Shown piece after piece: positions 28,940 to 37,584 of a stretch of 64,000 bases of DNA. The notes beneath the pieces are model-generated. The model had not been told where the DNA came from. It did no database searches and was given only the letters and a program-made list of their open reading frames with translations. Source of the DNA: Aurantiochytrium sp. KH105 (Eukaryota > Sar > Bigyra > Thraustochytrida > Thraustochytriidae). Positions within the stretch are counted from its first letter, which is position 1. Each line of letters begins with the position of its first letter. Made by a program: the position numbers and the translations under genes. The DNA is taken from assembly GCA_003116975.1 (NCBI GenBank), contig BGKB01000085.1, positions 462,331 to 526,330 of the forward strand, given 5' to 3'.

Positions 28940-29820
28940 ATAAGCTCCTCCCGCCTTTAGCGGCGCGCTGAGCGTTTTGTCTTCGAGCGTCGTGCGTCGA
29001 GTGCCAAGCGTCGAGGCATCGAGATTCGATCCACCGCAGCGTTGTCTGCTACTTGCCAGTGTGCCTAACGCCGCTATTCTAACGAATCAAATGAAGATGC
29101 TCGCCGTCGAACAGGGGCGCGAGAAAAGCTTGTCGACGGCATCCTTCGCGCTGTAAGCGCAACTAATCTAGTGTGCGTCTCTAAACGGCCAGCTGACATC
29201 TTTGCGCTCTTGGAAGCGCAAGTGACTGACTTCCAGGAGATTGTAAAAACATCCAATCTCGGAAAGCGCAAGTCTGCGGGGAAAGACGATCAATTCATCA
29301 CAATGCTGCTTTGTGTGCACTGGTCTGGGTTTTTCTACAATTGCTCAAGGTATGCGCACTATTTGCACATCTGAGCCTCTTGTGCATCTATCTCACCGGC
29401 CGGTGCTGCAAATGGACGGGCTAGCGAACACTATACGAACCCTACATCTCTCTCGCTACGCATGTTCTCTTGAATTATCCAGATTTATTTCGGGGTTGTG
29501 CAGAAGTGATTTTTTGTTCCCGCTTGTTTTCTCTTGAGTTGTCAAGCCAAGCCTCAGCACACAGAACCCCAACCTAACCGCGGACGCTAGAGAAGGTCGC
29601 TCACGTTGCGCGCGAGCGATCCCCCAAGAGTTTGAGCGCGTGCAGGGCCCAACGGGCGAGAACGGATCGTGCGTCCACCCGGGCTTCGTCGCAGTCCATT
29701 GCCGTCCTCGTGCGTGAGCAAAGGTAGCGTGGTTCTGCACGAGCTGAGGCGAAGTTGCGCTTGGCGCAGCCTAACCGTAAGCTGCCTCGAGCAAGCTCGC
29801 GTGTGCCTGTCGCCGGTAGG
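28940..29820. other. Intergenic region upstream of the transposon gene
   Basis: This holds the 3' flank of the acetyltransferase gene and the leader of the transposase gene. I looked for piggyBac-type TTAA target sites and terminal inverted repeats. No TTAA is visible here, and no inverted match to the downstream flank stands out. A protein-like fragment at 29062-29374 is listed separately. Confidence 0.4.
29062..29374 (+). pseudogene. Protein-like fragment without ATG start (possible exon or remnant)
   Basis: A stop-to-stop frame of about 100 codons has a composition like a real protein: mixed charge, LVDGILRAVSATNLVCVS, then DIFALLEAQVTDFQEIV. It has no ATG at its beginning and no recognised domain. 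A good 5' splice site (TCAAG|GTATGC) lies near its end at about 29349. It could be an exon of a spliced gene, a remnant of an older insertion, or chance. Confidence 0.25.
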
Positions 29821-31566
29821 ATGTCGCAGCAATCGACGTGCGCAAGTTGCGGAGAGACCGGTCACAAGCGCTCGTCGTTTCGTGGCTGCAAGAACTACAC
29901 GCCTCGCAAACGAAAGACTGTCGAGGCCGCACCTTCTGGTTCAGCAAGTGAAGCGTCAGCGCCGACTCCTACGCAGACGGCTTGGACACTCTTGCCATCT
30001 CCAAACACGTATGAATTGGAGTATTCGGCGGATGTACGTTCGCAGATTTTCATGCCTGGGCTCAAGCGTCAGTGCAAAGACATCCATGATCATGTAACTA
30101 CCGAAGGAAAGACGTTGTTTCGCAACGTCGAGAATGCCTCCGGGATCAAAGCAATGCACGTCGCGTATCTCGTCATGGGCAGGGTTGTTTCGCGAATGGT
30201 CCCTTCCATCAACGAAGGTATTCGCAGACTTGACCCTGACGTAGAAAGGGTTGATGAAGCCGAGTTCCTGCGGTTCGTGGGGGCTCTTATTTTCTTCCAG
30301 ATGACCACCCTGTCTAGGAGCGCTGGCATGATGTGGCTTCAAGTTACTCTGGGCCAAGGGCACCCGCTTCCCCTTGAGCGTTTCAAGCAGATTTTAAAGC
30401 ACGTGAGTGCGATCGACCCTTCCAGCTTCCAGACGAGCGGAGCGACATTTGGACCGAGCACGGACTTGGTGGAGAGCATGAGACACTTTGAACAGTCCCT
30501 CTTTGTCAGCACGCGTAGACTAACCGCGTCGCACGACGGCATACTCGTCGTAGATGATGAGCTCGTGGGAACCCGCTCAGAAGAGGTGCATCAGGCCGAC
30601 AGCGTCAAGAATGATGCAGTTGCCGACTCTCTTCTTCGCATCATGCACGCTGTCCGGCACAATGGCAGGGAATACAATCAAGCTGCAGCCGTGGAAAGTC
30701 TCCTCACCGATGTTGATGTCTTCAATGGTCAACGCGGATCACTTCGATCCGTCGGCATGACGGCCGACCGCGGATATAGTAAGAGTAAGCTGTGGTCGGC
30801 GATTCTCGCTCGTGGTGCGTGGTTCCTCATGATTTCCAACACTGCGGGCGACCCTTTCGTCCCCTTAGATGCGGCCCTGAAGAAGGTAGAGAGCGCTGAA
30901 ACGAGATTGGCGAAAGTGCGCGCCCAACGCCGCGACATCAACGAGAGCCGTGCTACATCTTCGTCGCAAGTGAATGCCTCGTCGCAAGAGAATACTTCGT
31001 CGCAAGAGAACTCTGCGTCACGAGAGAATCCTGCGCGAGGAAAATTTGGCCGCCAACGCGAAACGCTTGAGAATGTCAAGGCAAGGGCGATCAGCGCCAA
31101 GGTTTCAAATTTCGACCCGAACTTTGTCATAGACGATGCGCCACTCCTGGGCCGTGAATTATACGCAGCAACCTCGAGCGTGGGTGAAGGAACCTCAAGA
31201 AAGTCGCTCATGGCGATTGCTTTCAGAGACTATCAAGACTGTGCTTCCGAGAATCCGACCAGAGTACTTCGCTTTGTGACGAGTGGATTCAGCCACGAGA
31301 AGAAGCTTCCACGTACGATTTGCATGGAGCCCTTGGACTTTCCAAAAGGGACCCGGCTGTCCAAAGGTGTTCTCTTTTACCCGTGCAGCACAAGCAGCAA
31401 GTCTGTGGCATTACGAACAATGGAGCAAGCTCTCAAGTCTCGTGGGGTGCTTCCCCTTACGTGTTGGCAACGTTGCGCGGACTGGTCTGTGCTCCGGACG
31501 ATGGTTCTCACTGGTACAACTAGTCACCTCCTCGCACGCCAATCTCCGGAGGCACGCCGCTTTTAA
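29821..31566 (+). CDS. piggyBac-like transposase, N-terminal part (zinc knuckle + DDE domain)
   Basis: 581 aa from ATG 29821; the frame upstream opens only at TTG. Residues 7-23 form a zinc knuckle (CASCGETGHKRSSFRGC, ligands C7, C10, H15, C23). The piggyBac DDE_Tnp_1_7 domain starts near residue 145 (DEAEFLRFVGALIFFQ, then LERFKQILKHV). Candidate catalytic acids are Asp245/246 in ILVVDDELVG, Asp316 in MTADRGYSKSKLW followed by the typical LARGAWFLM strand-helix, and Asp470 in AIAFRDYQ followed by RVLRFVTSG. The order and local patterns match the three-Asp triad of piggyBac transposases. A Ser/Gln/Asn repeat (about 380-405) sits between D2 and D3. The frame ends at TAA and continues directly into the next ORF. 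The protein would excise and integrate DNA, normally at TTAA. Confidence 0.72.
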   Translation: MSQQSTCASCGETGHKRSSFRGCKNYTPRKRKTVEAAPSGSASEASAPTPTQTAWTLLPSPNTYELEYSADVRSQIFMPGLKRQCKDIHDHVTTEGKTLFRNVENASGIKAMHVAYLVMGRVVSRMVPSINEGIRRLDPDVERVDEAEFLRFVGALIFFQMTTLSRSAGMMWLQVTLGQGHPLPLERFKQILKHVSAIDPSSFQTSGATFGPSTDLVESMRHFEQSLFVSTRRLTASHDGILVVDDELVGTRSEEVHQADSVKNDAVADSLLRIMHAVRHNGREYNQAAAVESLLTDVDVFNGQRGSLRSVGMTADRGYSKSKLWSAILARGAWFLMISNTAGDPFVPLDAALKKVESAETRLAKVRAQRRDINESRATSSSQVNASSQENTSSQENSASRENPARGKFGRQRETLENVKARAISAKVSNFDPNFVIDDAPLLGRELYAATSSVGEGTSRKSLMAIAFRDYQDCASENPTRVLRFVTSGFSHEKKLPRTICMEPLDFPKGTRLSKGVLFYPCSTSSKSVALRTMEQALKSRGVLPLTCWQRCADWSVLRTMVLTGTTSHLLARQSPEARRF

Positions 31567-33360
31567 TTGAAGACTGCGTGGGAAGTCCATCGCATTAATG
31601 AAAGAACGTCCGACGATGACAACAGCGACTCGTCCGTCAGCCCTGAGGGTGCCAGCAGAGTCCACGAGGACGCTGGCAGCGAAGGCCCGGACGAGGACTC
31701 CGATGGAGATTCTGGGGATGCTGAGAACGAAGCTGAAGACCACGACGGCGACGGCGCCAGCACTGCTGAGCTCGATGACAACGACGCCGAGTCCGTTACT
31801 AGCGACTTAGAGGACAATCGCGGCGATCTTGAGGAAGCAGATGATGAGGGTTTTCAGGACGGCATTGAAGCCTTCGACACAGCAGTGGAGAATAACCCGA
31901 ACGAGGTTCTTCGTGCTGCGGCAGAGTCGCTTATGGCCTCTTGGTTTTTCTCGCGCGGAGTCGTGACAAAGCAAATGAAGACAGGAACCAATAACAAGGC
32001 CAACCTTTTCAAATCCATACAGAACCAGGTTTGGTGCCGCCATATCTTTAAGGTCGGCTTGCTTTCGCGAGAAAGAGAACCATTTCTGGCCGTCTCCAGT
32101 GATGCCGTCGCGCAATTGACGGCGCCCGGCAAGGGTCCAAACACAAGTCAAATTCTTGCAAGTGTCGAGATCAAAACGAGGTCATCAAATGAATCGCTCG
32201 AACGAGCAACAAAGATTCAACAGCAAAGGGGCCGTTACTTCTCCTGCAAGGTCGGTGATGATCTTTGGTGGTCGATCATTCCGGATCAACATCGAGGACA
32301 AGTTCTTCACCAGGCCATGGTCCTTGACATTGATGCAGTCCTTTATGTTGAAGGGAGCGTCACCGAGGTCCTCTTTGCGTGTCTCGTGCAGGTTCCACGA
32401 AGTGTACGGAGCGCATATAAGGCGGCTCTCATGCGGTTCGAAAACCTATTTTCGTGGGCGTATGTTGGTCTCGAGGACGACACTCCACCCCCGTCTCCTC
32501 CTGCCGCTTATTTCAATGAGGAACATCGCGCCATAATCTCGTCGCATATTCGCCTCTGGCGTGCGCTCCGGCGGAAAGTCCAGGGAGGCCCACTTCGTCC
32601 TATCCGCGTCTTCAAAAGCCTCGCACAGGTTGTCTACAACACAATGAAAGGCAGAATGGACGGCCATTCCCAGTTCGTCGCCGACATCGATTCAAGAGGA
32701 TCATTTTGCACAAATCTTCAGCAGAAAGTCGCATTACAGGGGATTCTACAATTAGTGGTCAACTCCTTTATCATTTTCATGGTCGTTCACGCATGCACCA
32801 AGTCGAACGGCACCTTTGACTTCCAATGGGACTCACTCGAGTCTTTCCGTAGAGCATGCAACGAGACACTATCTGTGGACGCCTTTGTGATGGACCTTGC
32901 AATGCAGTTCACGAAGCATAGCACGGATTTTTTAGGACTCCAAGTTTCAACCCCAACGTCTCAGACACGAGTGCCTTCGCCAGTAGCTAGTGACTCCGCA
33001 GTCTCAAGTACTTTGGAAATCTCCTTGGACATGGCTCACGCGATTGTGGCTCGTTGTCCTGGAAAACGTGCAAAGAAGCGCCGGAAGTGGTTTAATACCG
33101 ACGAGCACGGAAGACGCGTGAGACTTTGTTCAAACCTACCTCATCAGTCTGTTTCGCTAGGTTTGTATGACAATGGCTCGCCAAAAGTGAGTGTTTGTGC
33201 GCTTTGTGGGCCCGGTTCCCAAGCCACCCGTGAATGCTCTATCTGCAAGGTTGCTCTTCATTGCCAGGTGAATCATAAAACCTCTTCGCAAAGTACAAGT
33301 TGTTTCGAAAGATGGCATAGTCTGCAGTCGCTCGACCCGCATCATCACTCTCAGGCCTAA
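31567..33360 (+). CDS. Continuation of the transposase frame: acidic linker + YqaJ-like PD-(D/E)XK nuclease + C-terminal zinc module
   Basis: 597 codons in frame with the preceding ORF, directly after its TAA. Residues 13-105 are very acidic (Asp/Glu/Ser). Residues about 118-275 match the YqaJ/lambda-exonuclease branch of the PD-(D/E)XK nucleases. A GTNN.A helix at 140 stands where the family has GTxxE (here Lys replaces Glu). FLAVSSDAV at 173-181 has Asp179 for the SPDG motif, ASVEIKTR at 198-205 has Glu201 and Lys203, and a downstream QVLHQAMVL helix has the Q-x3-Q pattern of motif IV. The C-terminus (about 540-590) is the Cys/His cluster typical of piggyBac transposases (CALCG, CSICKVALHC, then CFERWH). 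The first ATG is at 31933, so independent translation would lose the linker. Conservation of the nuclease residues suggests recent function. Confidence 0.65.
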   Translation: MKTAWEVHRINERTSDDDNSDSSVSPEGASRVHEDAGSEGPDEDSDGDSGDAENEAEDHDGDGASTAELDDNDAESVTSDLEDNRGDLEEADDEGFQDGIEAFDTAVENNPNEVLRAAAESLMASWFFSRGVVTKQMKTGTNNKANLFKSIQNQVWCRHIFKVGLLSREREPFLAVSSDAVAQLTAPGKGPNTSQILASVEIKTRSSNESLERATKIQQQRGRYFSCKVGDDLWWSIIPDQHRGQVLHQAMVLDIDAVLYVEGSVTEVLFACLVQVPRSVRSAYKAALMRFENLFSWAYVGLEDDTPPPSPPAAYFNEEHRAIISSHIRLWRALRRKVQGGPLRPIRVFKSLAQVVYNTMKGRMDGHSQFVADIDSRGSFCTNLQQKVALQGILQLVVNSFIIFMVVHACTKSNGTFDFQWDSLESFRRACNETLSVDAFVMDLAMQFTKHSTDFLGLQVSTPTSQTRVPSPVASDSAVSSTLEISLDMAHAIVARCPGKRAKKRRKWFNTDEHGRRVRLCSNLPHQSVSLGLYDNGSPKVSVCALCGPGSQATRECSICKVALHCQVNHKTSSQSTSCFERWHSLQSLDPHHHSQA

Positions 33361-34356
33361 GCTTGGAGTCAAGGCCTCGAACGGCAAGTAGGCCTAGACA
33401 AGAAACTGGCGAACCGGCGAAAGGTCGAAAAGAAGAGATAACGACCAGGCGATAACAACACATACGCAGGCTCGGCTCTCATGCTCGACAAGTTTGAAAG
33501 GAAGGCTCACAACCCGTAAAAACCTAATTTAACATCATGTTCCATCGCCCAGCACCCCACCCCGCCAACCACGAGAAACATTCCACCATCGCCTTTTCCC
33601 TGCTCGTGCCCTCCCCCAAAGAAAGCATAGTTTCCCTCCGCGTTCACGCTCGATGAAGATGCCCTGTTCGCCTGGCTGGCGCTCGTCGAGCTTTTCTGGC
33701 CTTGGCTTGCCTCCAGGAGCCCCAACTAACAGCACGCGAACGAACAAAACACGATGATCGCGATGATGTCATCATGAGGTCGTCGCTAGGACAATCTCGC
33801 CCCAAAAAGTCTCGTTGAAGCTGCTGAGGCGGACGAGGCTTTTCCGGCGCGCAAAGCCCGTTTCGCTCCCGGCGCGGCGCGGACGGCGGCTGCGGCGCGT
33901 GGCAGCGCGGGCCAGCCAGCCAGCCAGCCAGCCGACCGGCCGGCCGCAGCGAGCGAGGGAGCGACGCCTCGCGCGGGCGCGCCTTCGCAGGCGGGCGCGG
34001 CGAGAGAAACCCCGGCTGGCGTGCGCCAGAACGGCGCTCGACACGGCCCGGTCTGCTGCGCCGCGGCGAGCGGGCGAGACGCGCGAGGCCGGGGCCGCGG
34101 CTGGCGAGGGAGGGCGACGTGCAGGACGCTGCGAAGGGCCCTCGCTCTCGACGTCGCCTTCTCTTTTCGTGGGAAATAGTATCTCGCCGGCGGCTACTTC
34201 TTCGTTGGAGCTAGCTAGCTCGTGGCCCAAGAGCAGAAGCGGAAGCTCAGCCCAACTCCACTCCCGGTCACTCCGCTCGCTCGACGCCGTTTGGTATCGC
34301 GCAAGCCTCGAGCTGCGCCTGTGCGTGCTTGCGGTTGTTTGTGCGCGTGTGCGAAA
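33361..34356. other. Intergenic region and leader of the NIPA-like gene
   Basis: This begins with the transposon gene's 3' flank, which contains TTAA at 33529-33532. A GC-rich stretch follows with CCAG repeats (about 33910-33935) and CCGGCCGGCC. The sequence CTAGCTAGCTCGTGGC at about 34210-34225 recurs at about 46758-46773. The frame upstream of the NIPA ATG opens only at GTG. No gene is seen. Confidence 0.4.
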
Positions 34357-35889
34357 ATGTTGAATCTGTACACGTTGATCGGCGCCCTCGTGGAGGTGCT
34401 GGGCGCTGACTTCTTCACGGTAGCTGGACTCGCGATGCAAAAGGTCGCCGTCATGAAACTGATTGAGAACAATAGAATGCATGGCGCCGTAGAGCCAACG
34501 GGTTCCTCGTTTCGGGCTGGTAGCGGCGCTGGCGGAGGTTACGCCGCACTCGCCGAGGAAGAGGACGAGGGGGAGGAGACCGAAACAGATAGCGAGATCA
34601 TGACAGTTTTTACAGAGAGGAGCATGCGCGAAGCCAATGCCATCAACGACACGCAGGTTCCAGATAGCTTTGAGCTGATGCGAAATTGCGGCTGGTTGCT
34701 CGGACTGATCGTCTTTATTTTGGGCAACGCCCTTGAGCTCTTCGCCATGTCGCTGACATCGCAAACCAATGTTGCGTTGCTTAGTAACTTTACGCTGGTG
34801 TGGAACGCAGCATTCTCCGTGTTCATCTTCCAAGAGACCTTTCATCTCTTTCCGCCACAGCGCGAATGCTCGTGGGACGTTTTGGTACGGCGCTGGGACG
34901 CGTTACACTGCACAATCCTCATTGTCGGCTCTTGCGTCGCCGTCGTCTTTACGCCTGCGACGCCAGAAGACGATATGGACTCAAAAGACCTTCTCCACCG
35001 ATGGACCGAACCGCCATACTGCTATTGGGGTGGTTTCATGCTGGTAACAATGTTCATCACGTCGTTGTTTCTCGTCAAGAACTGGCGTAATCACAAGACG
35101 GGTAACTTGAATGCCGCGCTCATTGCCGGTCTGTGCGGCTTCATGTCGGCGTTTTGCGCGACTCTCTCCAAGGTGGCGACAACTCTCATTTCCAAAACAA
35201 TTCGAGGCAAGAATCAATTTGATTCTCCCGAGGCGACCTTTTTGTGTGTTCTCTGGGTGTGCATGCTCATCAGCCAGCTGGCGCTCCTCAATGTAGGCCT
35301 CGGCGCTTTTGAGCAGGGCCTTGTAGTCCCCATCTACGAGATCGTTGGCACCTTGGCAACGATCGTGTCTGGTGTCCTCTTTTATCAAACATACCAGGAC
35401 TTTACGACACCAGACTGGATCGGCTTTACGACGGGCGTTGCGCTCATGAGCTGGGGGGTTTACTTGGTTGCCCATCGCGAGGTTCACACGCAGCAGGAGC
35501 TGAGCGACTTTCTGCACGCGAACCTTTCGCACATGGACGACCTCTTGCACTTGGGCCATTTTGAACGGCGCACGCGGTCGGCCGACATGCTCGACGTTGA
35601 GACGGAACCAGGCACAATGGAGGATGCGGAGCGGTCTCTCTTGCACACATTCCGGCGCGCCGCCTATTCTGAAGTGAGCGATGTGCACGAGGGTCGACCG
35701 GGATTTACGAACAAGATTTTACAGCGCATCCAGGGCGAGGATGCACAGACGCCCCCGGGAACGCCAGGGCGCTCGCCCAAGGCTGGCCGCTCGCCGGGAT
35801 TTATGAATGGAGCCAGCGCGGCCACGGCGTCGACTTCTGACGGCATCGCGGCCATCCTCGAGCGCTCGAGGTCAAGGAATGGGCGGTAA
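34357..35889 (+). CDS. NIPA-like magnesium transporter (DMT superfamily)
   Basis: 510 aa from the first ATG (34357). About nine hydrophobic helices are visible. The first, LYTLIGALVEVLGADFF, is followed by an Ala/Gly and acidic cytosolic loop (EEEDEGEETETD). The family-like helices are NCGWLLGLIVFILGNALELFAM, TNVALLSNFTLVWNAAF with the following FQETF, a middle region with GGFMLVTMFITSLF, AALIAGLCGFMSAFCATLSKV, and near the end LVVPIYEIVGTLATIVSGVLFYQ. These match the NIPA/DUF803 layout of the drug/metabolite transporter superfamily, members of which move Mg2+ in endosomal or plasma membranes. A long hydrophilic C-terminal tail (about 410-510, Ser/Thr/Pro-rich) is likely regulatory. The extra loop after TM1 and the long tail make it larger than typical members. 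Confidence 0.78.
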   Translation: MLNLYTLIGALVEVLGADFFTVAGLAMQKVAVMKLIENNRMHGAVEPTGSSFRAGSGAGGGYAALAEEEDEGEETETDSEIMTVFTERSMREANAINDTQVPDSFELMRNCGWLLGLIVFILGNALELFAMSLTSQTNVALLSNFTLVWNAAFSVFIFQETFHLFPPQRECSWDVLVRRWDALHCTILIVGSCVAVVFTPATPEDDMDSKDLLHRWTEPPYCYWGGFMLVTMFITSLFLVKNWRNHKTGNLNAALIAGLCGFMSAFCATLSKVATTLISKTIRGKNQFDSPEATFLCVLWVCMLISQLALLNVGLGAFEQGLVVPIYEIVGTLATIVSGVLFYQTYQDFTTPDWIGFTTGVALMSWGVYLVAHREVHTQQELSDFLHANLSHMDDLLHLGHFERRTRSADMLDVETEPGTMEDAERSLLHTFRRAAYSEVSDVHEGRPGFTNKILQRIQGEDAQTPPGTPGRSPKAGRSPGFMNGASAATASTSDGIAAILERSRSRNGR

Positions 35890-36396
35890 TTATTTTGGAG
35901 ACAGTGGCAAGCTATAGACTTGATTCGATTGAGTGTGACTGAGTCTGAAAATCCGAAGAAAAAAGCAAAACACGAGATGCGATAAGACGAACGCACGCAC
36001 ACAAGGGAACAAGTTGCCAAAGCTAGCTAGCTAGCTGGCTGGCAACGGCCAATATATGCAACCTACAGCACGTAAAATAGATTCTGTGTGAGTGAATGTG
36101 AATTGATTGTGATGAAAGGAGCGTCTCGCACCGCGAGCGATCCATGTGCGCCGGGTAAAGAGACAAAACGCAGACCAAGATGATGAATTGGACAGTGCCC
36201 TTTCAAACCAGCACGCACGCACGCAAGCAGGCAGGCAGGCAGGCAGACACGCACGCACGCAGATATCCAACAGCCCTGCTCATCGTCCCAGTCTTCTCTT
36301 TTAGCAAAAATGAGAATGGAAGAAAAGGGGCGGGTCACAGGCGGAAAGAGACCCCATAAAGAGGAACGTATGCGAGGGGAGGGAGCGGCGGCAAGC
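35890..36396. other. Convergent 3' intergenic region with CAGG/CACG repeats
   Basis: This lies between two convergent genes. It contains AGCTAGCTAGCTAGCTGGCTGG at about 36022 and tandem CAGG then CACG units at about 36210-36262. No gene or RNA is seen. Confidence 0.4.
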
Positions 36397-37584
36397 TTAG
36401 GCCGTGGCAGGCTTGGCGTTGCGGGTGGAGCGGAACTTGGTGGCGGTGCGCTTAAGCGCATCATCGGTCATGAACCAAGACTTGAGAACCTCAAAGGCAG
36501 CAAAGCGAATGGCGTTGTTGGGGACGACCTTCATGGCGTTGGCCGACATACCCTTGTAGTAGCCAAGAGGGCCCTCGTCCTTGAGAATGGTGGCGAAGGC
36601 GTTGATAGTAGACGAATAGTTCTTTCCTGCGAGCTGCATGCGGCGGCGCACAGTGTCGAGCGGGTAGCAGGCGGTCTGCGCAATGATACCGGCGCAAGCA
36701 CCGAGGCCAAGGATTACAGCCGGGTTGCGAGCCTGGAGCTCCTTCTTGTTCATCTTGACGTCGCCGTAGTACCAGGTCTTGAGCGTGTCAAAGGAGGCAA
36801 AGTTGATGGCGATAAAGGGAGACAGCGAGAGCATGGCCGGCGTGTAACCCTTGTAAAAGGTGCGCAGGCCGTTTTCGGCGTAAACGGAGCGAATGGCGTC
36901 ACCGATGCCGCGGAGCTCGGCCTGGGTTTGCAGGCGAATGCGCACTACATCCATGGGGTGCGTCACGGTGGCGGCAGTCATGCCGGAAAGCGCACCTGCC
37001 ATTAACCGCACAGGCACGGTCATCTTCTCACCATCGTTGAGCAAAAGAGACTTGTACTTGTCGTACGAGACAAATTGCGTGGCAGTGTGAGGTACGACGC
37101 GAACACAGTTGGTCAAGTTGCCGCGCCACAGCCGCATGACGCCCTCGTCTTTGATAATTTGGCGCGCCGTGCCGAGGACGGAACCGTATTTGGCCTCGGT
37201 GCCTTGCAAGTGCGAAGTCTGCATAAGGATCTTGACGCGATCGAGAGGTGCCACCGTCGAGCGGGCAATGGCGCCTGCTGCGCCACCGCAGGCCAGCGAT
37301 GTCATGGTCTTTTGGAGCTCAATACGCGACTTGACCATGGCATTTTCCGCCTGAAGCTCGCGCTCCTCAAGCTTGACAACCTTGGCATTCAGCTTCTTGA
37401 CAATATCCACAAGCTCCTCCTTGCTGTAGTTGATAATGGTATCCTCGTTGAGCGCCTCGAGTGTGGTGTCCTTGGCCTGCTCGAGGTCCGCCTTGGCCTG
37501 GTCAAGCAGCTCCTGCGCGCGCTTGACGGCGGCCTCGGCCTCCTGCAGCGACCCGGGCGCGATGTTCGACCCTCGCAGCACCAT
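36397..37584 (-). CDS. Mitochondrial carrier (SLC25) with N-terminal coiled coil
   Basis: 395 aa. Residues about 12-95 form a heptad-type coiled coil (EAEAAVKRAQELLDQAKADL and later LVDIVKKLNAKVVKLEE). The carrier core (about 98-390) contains three repeats of about 95 residues, each with the Px[D/E]xx[K/R] signature: PLDRVKILMQ, PMDVVRIRLQ and PLDTVRRRMQ. Matching G-x(n)-F/YKG segments are visible (for example LRTFYKGYTPAM and LGYYKGMSAN). The signature set is closest to nucleotide/CoA-type carriers (SLC25A42 and ATP-Mg/Pi branch) rather than the classical ADP/ATP carrier, whose RRRMMM is replaced here by RRRMQL. It acts in the inner mitochondrial membrane. The coiled-coil N-terminus is unusual for this family, which is normally about 300 aa. 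Confidence 0.87.
   Translation of the reverse strand: MVLRGSNIAPGSLQEAEAAVKRAQELLDQAKADLEQAKDTTLEALNEDTIINYSKEELVDIVKKLNAKVVKLEERELQAENAMVKSRIELQKTMTSLACGGAAGAIARSTVAPLDRVKILMQTSHLQGTEAKYGSVLGTARQIIKDEGVMRLWRGNLTNCVRVVPHTATQFVSYDKYKSLLLNDGEKMTVPVRLMAGALSGMTAATVTHPMDVVRIRLQTQAELRGIGDAIRSVYAENGLRTFYKGYTPAMLSLSPFIAINFASFDTLKTWYYGDVKMNKKELQARNPAVILGLGACAGIIAQTACYPLDTVRRRMQLAGKNYSSTINAFATILKDEGPLGYYKGMSANAMKVVPNNAIRFAAFEVLKSWFMTDDALKRTATKFRSTRNAKPATA

Larger units (their letters stand above)
29821..33360 (+). mobile_element. piggyBac-like DNA transposon gene (coding core) split by one in-frame TAA
   Basis: One reading frame runs 3.5 kb, interrupted only by TAA 31564-31566. The two halves together give the layout of a piggyBac transposase with an extra nuclease domain: zinc knuckle, DDE domain, acidic linker, PD-(D/E)XK domain and C-terminal Cys/His module. 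The second half has no ATG until 31933, beyond its acidic linker, so it is not an independent gene by its start. The only TTAA seen in the near flanks is at 33529-33532. Terminal inverted repeats were not found by eye, so the element's true ends are unknown. It may be an old or domesticated copy. Confidence 0.75.

Noticed and set aside
29171..29374. Short ORF from GTG 29171
   Set aside because: It has no ATG and is only part of the longer stop-to-stop frame noted at 29062-29374.
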